From a virus, in IMG/VR virus record IMGVR_UViG_3300030451_002700, positions 7,493-41,336 of that record: a stretch of 33,844 bases of DNA; one strand, given 5' to 3'. Made by a program: the position numbers and the translations under genes. Below, piece after piece: positions 6,086 to 15,265 of the stretch. The first letter of the stretch is position 1, and each line of letters opens with the position of its first letter. Under the pieces are notes generated by a model. The model saw only the letters and a list, made by a program, of their open reading frames with translations. It did not search any database and was not told the DNA's origin.

Positions 6086-7138
6086 TCAGTTATCTTGCCG
6101 AGCGATATATTCGGCGAGAGTAGGAGGCTTCCTATTTATGTTGAGTCCTATAGAAAAACTGGAAGGACTGAAACTTATCTTCTTTCCACGAATCCTGTAG
6201 TTCCCAGAGAATTTTTGGTCCTCAGTTTCGACACGAATTACATCGTTCTCGGAGAGGTAAGCCCCTTCGAAGGTCTCTATACCGTATTCATACTGAGTGG
6301 TGAGGTTGGCTCTGAAGAGTTTTTGTGCGAAGTCTTTACACTCAGCGGGGGACTTTAATGATTCATTGGTTACTTCTAAGTAATTCCTATCGTAAGCTTC
6401 AAGAGCAGTATCATGCGAAAATGTTCCTTTTACTCCATTTGCTCCGTTCACTATGACCACAGTAGGAACTTTCTTATTTACTATTTTTAAATCTATTATG
6501 TTATCATATTCTGTAAATACATGTTTTACCTCAGCTGAATCTAAATCACTCTCTAATTCTATAACCAACTGAGAAGTACTACCATCATCAACTACTTTAG
6601 CCATGTTAGGTCTAGGTACTGTACCACTATTATCCACTGCTCTACTAACCAACTCCTTTATTATATCTAATACGCTTAACGTACCTCTCAAGGGGGGCCT
6701 AGAGGAGCTAATAATGGGGGTAGTATCGCCTATAATGTCAGTTCCAACTTTAGTGCTTAGTAGGGCTTTTGATATAGACTTAGTGATTGCATTACCAGCC
6801 GTCATACCATCTATGTTATCTTTATCTGTTAATGCTATTTTTGCTTTTTCAGGGTTACCACCCTTTACCATATAGCCTAAAACATCTTGAGCATATACTT
6901 CTACATCGTTAAAATTTTCTTTTAAACGTTTTATATAACCTCTAAATATAGGAGTAGTATCATGTTCACGTAAATGTAATGTTACTTCTTTATTCCATAA
7001 ATCTTTATACCCAGCGTATGTTTTAGGTAATTTAAATTGTAAAGTAGCTGCTGTTAAACCACCTGTATTCTGATAAATACCATCTATGTAATCTGCTAAA
7101 ACTCCTTCTATTCTAACTTCAGGAGTAATCTCGTTCAT
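6086..7138 (-). CDS. Tail hub / baseplate hub-like protein (gp27/gp44-XkdQ-like)
   Basis: 350 residues, the last gene of the late tail unit. It starts at 7138 behind GGAGG with 8-base spacing, overlapping the previous gene's 3' end by 20 bases. The N-terminal part reads as a hub beta-barrel: VTLHLREHDTTPIFRGYIKRL, then DVEVYAQDVLGYMVKGG. This is the pattern of tail proteins that sit under the tube and hold the distal tail together, such as the gpD, gp27 and XkdQ folds. A second barrel follows (HVFTEYDNIIDLKIVNKKV), and the C-terminal SENDVIRVETEDQKFSGNYR resembles the closing strand region of such hubs. Position after the tape measure and large distal proteins fits. The hub fold is inferred from pattern, not alignment. 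Confidence 0.65.
   Translation of the reverse strand: MNEITPEVRIEGVLADYIDGIYQNTGGLTAATLQFKLPKTYAGYKDLWNKEVTLHLREHDTTPIFRGYIKRLKENFNDVEVYAQDVLGYMVKGGNPEKAKIALTDKDNIDGMTAGNAITKSISKALLSTKVGTDIIGDTTPIISSSRPPLRGTLSVLDIIKELVSRAVDNSGTVPRPNMAKVVDDGSTSQLVIELESDLDSAEVKHVFTEYDNIIDLKIVNKKVPTVVIVNGANGVKGTFSHDTALEAYDRNYLEVTNESLKSPAECKDFAQKLFRANLTTQYEYGIETFEGAYLSENDVIRVETEDQKFSGNYRIRGKKISFSPSSFSIGLNINRKPPTLAEYIARQDN
6094..6118 (-). terminator. Weak hairpin at the convergent junction
   Basis: An 8-base imperfect stem (CTTGCCGA at 6094-6101 with TCGGCGAG at 6111-6118, one G-T pair) encloses a 9-base loop. It overlaps the last codons of the hub gene. On the minus strand it is followed after some distance by a T-rich stretch (TTAATATTTATTTA), so it could end late transcription. 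It is also just downstream of the plus-strand block. There is no classical T-run, so the assignment is weak. Confidence 0.25.
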
Positions 7139-10133
7139 ACTTTAAACCTCCAAGAGGAAAACGGTCAGTAAACAATATACCATCATTTTTAATTAATGCT
7201 ATATCTTTTATGATTAATGTAAAAGTATAACTCATCACAGCACGAGGACCACCAGTGCCTCTTGTCTCATTTACGTTAGATATTATACCCCAGAATCGTA
7301 TAAATGTACCATCTTTTTGAGGCTCATCCCAGTATACTGGAACAGACTCAGCTTGTATATTTCTTATTTTATGTAAATGGCCATACAGTGTTGATGCTCC
7401 CTCAGTAGCCACGGTACCAGAACTCTCATCACCTAAAGCTACACTACTAAAACCTATCTCTGTAATATCTATTCCTGTTTTAACAATTGTTACATTACCT
7501 TTGCGTGATATTGCTTTGAAGTATTGACCACCCCTTCCTACACTCAAATCACTAGTTATCTGTAATGAGTTTAAATTATAAGCAGAATCATCTATTTCTT
7601 TAACAATCGCAGAATCTCCTTGATTAGCATCAAAAATGTTCCATAACTCAGGACATGCGTTGTTAGCAGAACCATCTAAAGTAGTACCACTAAGGGTTAA
7701 CTTTAGTAAATATTTATCATTAGTAGAGAATGAAGTGCTAGTGAAATTAGTTAAATTATATAAGTTTTGGAAATATGAAGGAGTAGATGCATTATATGTG
7801 TCCATACCTGCCGTTACTAATAAAGCATTATTCAAAACGGTGTTACCGGGATTATCTTGGTATACTTTATTAGCTCCATTTACTACATCATAAATATTAA
7901 TTCTTCTTACAGTACCTGTTACAGTACCATTAGGTAAAACTAAATTAGCATTTGTAGTTGCTGAACCGGGTGAGGTAGCTGTACCTACTTGAAGATAAAG
8001 TGTACCATGACTTCCTGCACTAGCATCATAACCATCACTTGCACCACTCGCAATCCAAAAAGCAGAACCTGAACCAGTTCCTGATTTAGTAATAAAAATA
8101 TATTTATAAGCACCTATATCGGTAGCATCTCCTATAGTTTCTAACGCTGTTTTATCTGAAGCTGCAGCTAAAGCCACCTTAACGTAGCCATCTCCATATC
8201 CTGTTACACCACCAGCAGTGGTGCTAGCTGTACCAGTGACAGTAACATCATCAAAACCAGCTGCAGTAGCACTACTCAAACTAGCAGCACTAGTATTATA
8301 TCTACCACCACATAGATTTTTAGCAGATATTGCAGACCAGTCAGCAGGCATATCAAAACTGATATAACCAGATTTTGCTAAAGAACTTGTTTTTAATGTA
8401 TAAGTATTAGTGTCAGGGATTTCACGAGATACTCTAGTGGTGTCTTTAAATTTTAAAGGTTTCCAAAAAGCATTTTGTATTTTAGTGCTAGGATTATCCA
8501 CATGTAAATATTCTACACCAGCTATTTTGAATCCAGTAACCTCTGGGTCAAAAGTACTTGCATCATACCCCATACTTCTTACAAAATTTGTTGTATTAAA
8601 AAATACCTTATTTGTTTTACTATCGAATGCTAAGAGAATATATTCCTTTTCTCCATGATTTACATCTACTGCTTGATTAGCAAGGTCTCTAACATCTTGT
8701 GAATTGACACTAGCTAATTTAAATACTGTGCCACTTCCGTTATTTTTCATATCACTCGTTTCATCTACAAGGGCTGTATCTGTTGCGTTTGATACACTAG
8801 CCCAGTTAGGACATGGTTTACAATATAATACTTCTGGTTGATTAATTGTTATGCTACTACCTGAAGTTGAAGCAGCCTCGACTGAAGTGCGTACATTATG
8901 ATATTGCGTAAAGAACCTACCATAATCATCTAATGCTACGGAGTTACTTCGTATTTGATTATCAGCATCACTCTGTAAATACCATTTATAGTCACTACCA
9001 GACCCAAATACTTCTTGAGCTGCGGCTACATTGTTCACCCCATATGGATTTACTAAATAACTATAATGAATCTTTTTTGTGCTCTCAGTTTGTTTAGTAC
9101 CAGTTCCAAGTATATTTGTACTGAGAGACCACTGATTTACAGGATTCATCCATAGTTTTCCATTATCGTATCTATAATTTGATATAGCTACATTAGAGGC
9201 AGCAGCTCTACTTTGACCCATTTCTAAGGTTGTGTAACGTTTACTATCTTCTACACTTTTAACAGGACTACCTGCTGTAACATATGTTATTGGATAATAT
9301 TTACCATCAGCTGCTTTTGTTACTAAAAATATTTTTAATCTATTAAATATTTCATTTGTAGTGTAGTCAGTGCCAGCGTTTGTCGTACTAGTTCCTACAC
9401 CCTTACAACTATCAAAAGACACTTTTAATATTTTATTATATACACTGTTTTCACCGGGATGTTCAGTATGCCAGAAATCATAAACACCATATTGATTTGT
9501 TGCTTGTGTCAAATCTACTTCAAAATTTTTTAATGTTTCTTGAGATATGTCTGCACCTAAACTTATTTGTGATTCTGTACCAGTTTGTGCATTATATTTA
9601 TTACGTGCTACTACACCCTCAACTGACATTGTAATTTTTTGTATTGTTCCTGTCAACTCAGTTCGTGTTAATAAAGGAGCTATAGCTAAATAAACTTTTT
9701 TACCACCCTCAGTTTCTAATATAGAATTATCTATACCAGAATTTACTTCTGTATTTTCTACTCTCATTATGGCCGTAGGAGCTAAATCTGAAATACGTGC
9801 CACAGCTATACCTGAATTTATACTGTGTGGTACAACCTCTGTATTAGCAGCAGGACTATAATATCTTGATACAAAACCATCTGAATTTATTGTTTGTATT
9901 ATAGGATTAAAGTCTCCAGTTTTTGTATATGTGTGTTTGACAGTAATAGTTTTCTTTGGTTCAGTTAATTCTACCCACTGATAATTTGCCTCATCTTTTT
10001 TATTACTAGCACCATCATCCCAATCAATATAAACGGCTCTAACATCTCCATTGTCGAATGTAATGGTTGCTGTCTTTTCTGTGTTTACATTACTTTCGGA
10101 AGGATTAGTTCCTGTTTCCCATGCTAAACTCAT
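7119..10133 (-). CDS. Large distal tail protein with N-terminal PKD-like domain, 1004 aa
   Basis: The start at 10133 is preferred: ATG and the upstream stop form ATGA, with GGAGG at 10149-10145. An in-frame ATG at 10151 adds six residues but lacks a site. Residues about 20-95 look like a PKD beta-sandwich (VRAVYIDWDDG, then VKHTYTKTGDFNPIIQTINS), a fold common in surface and adhesion proteins. The middle is long, Ser/Thr/Gly/Asn-rich and beta-like. The last 130 residues (GHLHKIRNIQAESVPVYWDE, then FIRFWGIISNVNETRG) resemble the domain of tail proteins that ring the hub. The gene lies between a 1711-residue protein and the hub, so it is probably part of the tail tip or baseplate that touches the host. 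Exact role unknown. Confidence 0.65.
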   Translation of the reverse strand: MSLAWETGTNPSESNVNTEKTATITFDNGDVRAVYIDWDDGASNKKDEANYQWVELTEPKKTITVKHTYTKTGDFNPIIQTINSDGFVSRYYSPAANTEVVPHSINSGIAVARISDLAPTAIMRVENTEVNSGIDNSILETEGGKKVYLAIAPLLTRTELTGTIQKITMSVEGVVARNKYNAQTGTESQISLGADISQETLKNFEVDLTQATNQYGVYDFWHTEHPGENSVYNKILKVSFDSCKGVGTSTTNAGTDYTTNEIFNRLKIFLVTKAADGKYYPITYVTAGSPVKSVEDSKRYTTLEMGQSRAAASNVAISNYRYDNGKLWMNPVNQWSLSTNILGTGTKQTESTKKIHYSYLVNPYGVNNVAAAQEVFGSGSDYKWYLQSDADNQIRSNSVALDDYGRFFTQYHNVRTSVEAASTSGSSITINQPEVLYCKPCPNWASVSNATDTALVDETSDMKNNGSGTVFKLASVNSQDVRDLANQAVDVNHGEKEYILLAFDSKTNKVFFNTTNFVRSMGYDASTFDPEVTGFKIAGVEYLHVDNPSTKIQNAFWKPLKFKDTTRVSREIPDTNTYTLKTSSLAKSGYISFDMPADWSAISAKNLCGGRYNTSAASLSSATAAGFDDVTVTGTASTTAGGVTGYGDGYVKVALAAASDKTALETIGDATDIGAYKYIFITKSGTGSGSAFWIASGASDGYDASAGSHGTLYLQVGTATSPGSATTNANLVLPNGTVTGTVRRINIYDVVNGANKVYQDNPGNTVLNNALLVTAGMDTYNASTPSYFQNLYNLTNFTSTSFSTNDKYLLKLTLSGTTLDGSANNACPELWNIFDANQGDSAIVKEIDDSAYNLNSLQITSDLSVGRGGQYFKAISRKGNVTIVKTGIDITEIGFSSVALGDESSGTVATEGASTLYGHLHKIRNIQAESVPVYWDEPQKDGTFIRFWGIISNVNETRGTGGPRAVMSYTFTLIIKDIALIKNDGILFTDRFPLGGLKYERDYS

Positions 10134-13100
10134 ACTGGTGTTGTCCTCCATGAAATATTCTGACTAGAGGCAACTTCTTTAAATGTTTTACCTCTAATGT
10201 TGTGATAATCATAAGCAAATAACTTAGCAGACCATGTGTTTGTTTTTCCTGAAGTTAAATCATCTAAGTCGGCAGTGTTATAGATATATTCATTACCCTC
10301 AACCACTAAAAATTGTTTATCCCAAAGAACAAATTCTTCTACTCTTCCTTGAAAATAATTTATTCCGGGCGGGAATGCGGCATAACCATATGCAAATTGT
10401 AAATGGTCACTTCCAGTATATTTATTAACTGCATCTACTACATACCCATCTAATTTTCCATCGACATAAAGTTTTAAATCAGGCCCTGCCTCACTTTGAT
10501 ATCTATAGGTTACAATTATTGAATAGACAGTTTCTCCGTCACACCTAACCACAGTACTACCAGTAGCTGTACTAGTTGCACTGCTTGTACTATGGTCATA
10601 TTGTATTACATCATTGGCATCTTTTCTTAAAGCAATCATATGATTAAACACTCCTTGACCGAAAATTAGAGTATTTGAACCCTTTTCTGTAGCATCAAAA
10701 GTAACATGAATAACAAATGTATATTCAGTTAAATTTTTAAAAGCGTCATTTTCACTATTTGTTACTCTAATACTAGCTGATTCAACAGCATTACCGCTTA
10801 TGTGAGGAGAATATCCTTGTAAACCATCTACAAAACTTCTAACATTAGCACCAACCACAGCAGTACCGCTTGTATCAGTTATTTTATTGTACCAATTTAT
10901 TGTAGGTTTTGTAGTTAAATTAGGTGGTTCTTCATTCATTGGAATCCATAATTTAGCATTTTGATATTTATTTTCTATTGCACCATTATTATCTATGTGA
11001 ATCATTTGATACCATATATCATCGTCTGGTATATCCCAGTTAAATCTAATTGCATTTAAATTTTCTGTTGATAAGTCGTATAAATTAGTACCTTTTGATA
11101 ATAAATCTATTGCTGGTTCTACTGTGAAACTATTAATAAATGGTGTTGAATCTAAATATTCGTAAATGTATGTTGGTTTGAATTGTAATTGATTATCTGA
11201 AGCATACTCGTCTCCTATAAGCCTTACATTAGTTGTATAGTCTGATGGAAGTTGTCTCATCATAAGATTAAAATTACCTCTTTCTTGTACAGTAGAGTCA
11301 AGTAGTAATGGTCCAATATTCATATAATTATAAGTATTCAAGGAAGGAGTTGTATGGCTTAAATATCCTCCCTTTTTTTCTGCGGTATCGTATGCACCAT
11401 AACCGAAATTTTGTGTTAATATTAGAGCAGTGTCAGCTTCAGGGTCTAATGTGAAATTCCACGCAGAATCATAAGAAGCAGATTGTCCTATACTTCCAGT
11501 ATCAGCAACTTTAAAGGTATATGTAGCTTCATTAAAAGTAGTTCCTGTTACAGTAGACGGTGAAGCACTAGCTCCTGATAGATTATTGTGTACTAATGTT
11601 ACACCAGTAAAGCTACGTGGTTGGTAATTTTGGTCACCTCTAGTATTTAAATTGACCCAATATTTATAAGGTGATATATATAGATAAGGAAGTTGAGTTT
11701 CCCGACCTATAGCATTGGCAAACACCCCACTTCCTGAAACTACACTTTCGTTAAACGTTACGATATTATTTTCCCCTATAGCAGATACACCTCCTTTAAG
11801 TGTTAAAATTTTAAACGTACTACCTGAAAATTCAAAATTAGCTTGATATAAAATATACTCTTCATTTTCATTATATGGATTAAAAACATCAACATCAGCT
11901 ACCTGTAACTGGTTAGTAGCAAGATTATTACCTCCACGAGGCACATCAGTAATTTTTGTAGAGCAGAAAGCATTTTCTCGTTTAGCCCACACATCATAAG
12001 CATTACTTGTAGAATTACCTGCGTTTGATATATTAATGTTAATGAATCCTTTTTGTGTAAATCCGTCTGATGATAAGAAGTTATTATTGCTGCCTGTTCC
12101 AAAACATATTTTACTTGTTATGTCTTTATTTCCAGTGGTAGAATATTGAGCATTACCTACAGCAGGGTCGAAATAGTTAACGCCTACAGTGCCGCTTGCA
12201 TAAGGACTTCCTTGTACTTCTGTACCACTACTGCTTCCATCAAGCCAAACACCATCATCATAATCACTTTTACCTAAACTAATTGTAGCTCCACTATATA
12301 AATCTGGTATAATCCTATCAAGTCTGGTGAAAGATGTTGTATAAAAATCATTCATTAATAGATATCCCCTTCGTGCTGTTGAAGAACCACTAATAGGTAA
12401 ATCTAGTTTACTGTCAAAACCTATACAAAAGTGAGAAGCAGGAGAATAACTATTTATTGTGGTATTTGCGTCAGTAGCATTTACAGCAGTGCCTGCATTA
12501 AATGAAGTCATATCGATACTACCATCTTCTATAAATCTAATAGGGCTGTCTACTAACTCTCCTTGTGGAAATAATACGGGTGACGGTATTTTACCTTTAG
12601 ACGTAGTGTTGGCTATATTTTTGTAAAAATCACAACCCATTACATTATCTATATAAACTTCAGTTTCAATAGCAGAACCACTTGCTGAATCTATTATTTG
12701 ATTATCACCGAAAGCAAACTGAGATTCTGCACTATTGACAAATCTATAATTTTGTACCCATATAATCATATGTTTAGGGTATTTACACGTTACAGCATTA
12801 GGAGTTGAAAAAAAGTCACTGAACCTAAACCCCGGTGTAGAACCTCCAGTAGAAGCACCGGGATTAGCGTTACCGCCTGAAACTGAAAAATTAAGGTCAA
12901 GATATGGCATATCTTTATAAATATCTTCACTTGTTGATTCCTCATTTATAGCATCAGTTTGAAACACACAACGCATGGCAACACCTTGCCGGCTGTTGGG
13001 GAAAGTAGCGTAAGGGTTTCTTGTATTTGCATAACTGTTAGAGTTAGCACCGGTGTCTTGTAAGACATCGATGTAAAATTTCATATTGAAAAATTCATTC

Positions 13101-15265
13101 ATTGGTAATTTAACTACTCTAGGGGTAGCAGCGGGAACGCTATTACTATTTTCTATATTAGCTGGAAACATTAACATTTGTTGTAATCTTCCATCTGCAG
13201 TCCCACTACGTATTTTAGCTAAACCAAAACCAAACTGATGACCACTACCAGCATTCCACATCTCATTGAAACCCATTTGGAAAGTATTAAATTTTACAAT
13301 TGGTAATGCTTGCGCATAAATAAATTCATTTTCAATATCAGCACCATCCATACCCAGTCTACTTAAAACAACTCCCCCTACTATTGATTCAGCATTTTGT
13401 GATGAACCATAAGCGTTATCAAATCCATATTGTAAGAAATCCTCTAATGTAGTATGTGTGTCGAGTGGTTTATAATTTGAAAAAGTAATTACTACACTAC
13501 GTAAAAAAGTCATTGCTTTAGTTCTAATAGCTGCAGTAGTACCAAAATTGGTTGATTGGAAATCACTACCAGAGTATTCTACTGTAGGGTCATTGATAAA
13601 GTTGCCAGTTACATTATTACCTAAAGTCGAGCCTAAATAGTTTTGAATATCATATAAAACACTTGGTTGAAGTTTTGCTACATTCATATCCATACTTATG
13701 TATGGTACATATGAACGTCTATCTCCATTCCTTGATAAAGACATATCTTGTGTCAAAGGGAAAGGTATATCGTACTTTGCCATATATGCAGTTTGAGGAT
13801 TTAAAGAATTATCTCTACCTAAATATTTTTCTATATCTGCGTTATCAGGTGAAAAGTCCCACAAATGATATATACGGGCAGCATTTGCTCCACTTTTAAC
13901 GACGTCTGATTGTAATTCAACTGTAGATGTTAAAACTGGTACATCAGATGTTGCGGTAAAAGGATTGTTAAAATTAAACGAACTGTATACTTTATCAAAA
14001 ATAGTATTATTAGTAGTAGTGTTAACTGTGTTTTCAGGGTTAGGGTCAAATGTTTGTTCACTATCGTATTTTATCAAAGCACTATTTATGTTAGATATAA
14101 ACATTCCATATCCTGATGCCCTACCGTTACGATTTAATATATGGTAAAATTGTCCATCTGGTGAAGGAGAAGTCTCTTTCGCAAGGTATAATCTACCTTG
14201 ACTTAATACAGTGTTATTAAAATTATTCATGAAAGCTGTGTCAGATGGTGAACCATACGATTGATTTGGTGTTCCTGCATTTCTCGATTGGATACCTCCA
14301 TCAGGATTTCGCATAATAAAACCATTCTCTATGTTACCTATAAATGAGTTTAAATCATACGCATTTTGAGCTCTTACAGGATAGTAAGCATTTTGTTCCA
14401 TAATTATTTTAACATTTTTAAGACTCTGCATACCTAACGCATGTCCATGATTATTTATTACACTCGAAACATTATACTTAAACTCATCATACAAAGAACA
14501 AAGTATGTAAGGATTTTGTCTTTTTACAATAGTATTAGCTCCTTCTCTAGTTATCTCAGTAACTGCAGATAGTTTAGCATCTAATCCATCAAAATTTTCT
14601 TCAAAGTTTACAGATGGTCCAGTATAAACACTGGAAAAGGTAGTAACATTAGCGCCCATGTCTTCATCTAGTTCGAGTTGTGTAGTGCTAGTTGTTGTTC
14701 CTGTATAATTTGTAGATAGTGTTAATGCAGTATTACTACCTATAGCTGCTACTTCATATCTTTCTTTAGAACCATTAGGGCCTATATAAATGTAAGCTCC
14801 TCCTTGATAATTAGTGCCTTTGAAATATTTACCAAAAAAACCAGTTGTCCCACTCCATGTAGTTCCTACTCCTGAAACAGCTGTAGAACCGTTAGTTGCG
14901 GTAATCGTACCTGCTGATGTTGGACGAGCAAAAATCATACCTCCCTCTTTTATATCATAATTGTTATGTAAACCAAATAATTGTAAACTTGGTACTGTTC
15001 CATCACCATCAGCTACGTGTAAACCAGAAACATATGTTCTTAAATATCCACCACGAAGTCCATAACGACCTCTTATAACATGTTCATTAGAATCAACATT
15101 ACCAGACAATAGTAAATTACTTGGGGTTTTTCCAGTATTTATATTATAATTTAAATCTGTCTTATTTGAAAAATCACCATGTTGGTCAAAAACCATCTGG
15201 CCGTTTGTAACTTGTTTTTCTACATAAAAACTATTTGGTCTAACATTAAGTTTTTTAGATGGCAT
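10130..15265 (-). CDS. Very large tail tip protein with C-terminal LamG-like domain, 1711 aa
   Basis: Starts at 15265 by TAATG overlap with the tape measure stop, with GGAGG 9 bases upstream. Residues about 125-205 contain a module often seen in phage tail proteins (GTITATNGSTAVSGVGTTW, then RYEVAAIGSNTALTLSTNY). Residues about 1470-1650 look like a LamG/concanavalin-type jelly roll (YTFVIHVTFDATEKGSNTLI, then DLKLYVDGKLDGYVVD and YFQGRVEEFVLWDKQ), a fold that often binds glycans. The region between is Asn/Ser/Thr-rich and probably beta-structured. Position directly after the tape measure, together with the size and lectin-like end, suggests a central tail tip or receptor-binding component. 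No enzymatic motif was seen. Confidence 0.65.
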   Translation of the reverse strand: MPSKKLNVRPNSFYVEKQVTNGQMVFDQHGDFSNKTDLNYNINTGKTPSNLLLSGNVDSNEHVIRGRYGLRGGYLRTYVSGLHVADGDGTVPSLQLFGLHNNYDIKEGGMIFARPTSAGTITATNGSTAVSGVGTTWSGTTGFFGKYFKGTNYQGGAYIYIGPNGSKERYEVAAIGSNTALTLSTNYTGTTTSTTQLELDEDMGANVTTFSSVYTGPSVNFEENFDGLDAKLSAVTEITREGANTIVKRQNPYILCSLYDEFKYNVSSVINNHGHALGMQSLKNVKIIMEQNAYYPVRAQNAYDLNSFIGNIENGFIMRNPDGGIQSRNAGTPNQSYGSPSDTAFMNNFNNTVLSQGRLYLAKETSPSPDGQFYHILNRNGRASGYGMFISNINSALIKYDSEQTFDPNPENTVNTTTNNTIFDKVYSSFNFNNPFTATSDVPVLTSTVELQSDVVKSGANAARIYHLWDFSPDNADIEKYLGRDNSLNPQTAYMAKYDIPFPLTQDMSLSRNGDRRSYVPYISMDMNVAKLQPSVLYDIQNYLGSTLGNNVTGNFINDPTVEYSGSDFQSTNFGTTAAIRTKAMTFLRSVVITFSNYKPLDTHTTLEDFLQYGFDNAYGSSQNAESIVGGVVLSRLGMDGADIENEFIYAQALPIVKFNTFQMGFNEMWNAGSGHQFGFGLAKIRSGTADGRLQQMLMFPANIENSNSVPAATPRVVKLPMNEFFNMKFYIDVLQDTGANSNSYANTRNPYATFPNSRQGVAMRCVFQTDAINEESTSEDIYKDMPYLDLNFSVSGGNANPGASTGGSTPGFRFSDFFSTPNAVTCKYPKHMIIWVQNYRFVNSAESQFAFGDNQIIDSASGSAIETEVYIDNVMGCDFYKNIANTTSKGKIPSPVLFPQGELVDSPIRFIEDGSIDMTSFNAGTAVNATDANTTINSYSPASHFCIGFDSKLDLPISGSSTARRGYLLMNDFYTTSFTRLDRIIPDLYSGATISLGKSDYDDGVWLDGSSSGTEVQGSPYASGTVGVNYFDPAVGNAQYSTTGNKDITSKICFGTGSNNNFLSSDGFTQKGFININISNAGNSTSNAYDVWAKRENAFCSTKITDVPRGGNNLATNQLQVADVDVFNPYNENEEYILYQANFEFSGSTFKILTLKGGVSAIGENNIVTFNESVVSGSGVFANAIGRETQLPYLYISPYKYWVNLNTRGDQNYQPRSFTGVTLVHNNLSGASASPSTVTGTTFNEATYTFKVADTGSIGQSASYDSAWNFTLDPEADTALILTQNFGYGAYDTAEKKGGYLSHTTPSLNTYNYMNIGPLLLDSTVQERGNFNLMMRQLPSDYTTNVRLIGDEYASDNQLQFKPTYIYEYLDSTPFINSFTVEPAIDLLSKGTNLYDLSTENLNAIRFNWDIPDDDIWYQMIHIDNNGAIENKYQNAKLWIPMNEEPPNLTTKPTINWYNKITDTSGTAVVGANVRSFVDGLQGYSPHISGNAVESASIRVTNSENDAFKNLTEYTFVIHVTFDATEKGSNTLIFGQGVFNHMIALRKDANDVIQYDHSTSSATSTATGSTVVRCDGETVYSIIVTYRYQSEAGPDLKLYVDGKLDGYVVDAVNKYTGSDHLQFAYGYAAFPPGINYFQGRVEEFVLWDKQFLVVEGNEYIYNTADLDDLTSGKTNTWSAKLFAYDYHNIRGKTFKEVASSQNISWRTTPV

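Noticed and set aside
10133-10151. ATG 10151 as start of the 1004-residue tail protein
   Set aside because: ATG 10133 forms ATGA with the upstream stop and has GGAGG upstream; 10151 has no site.
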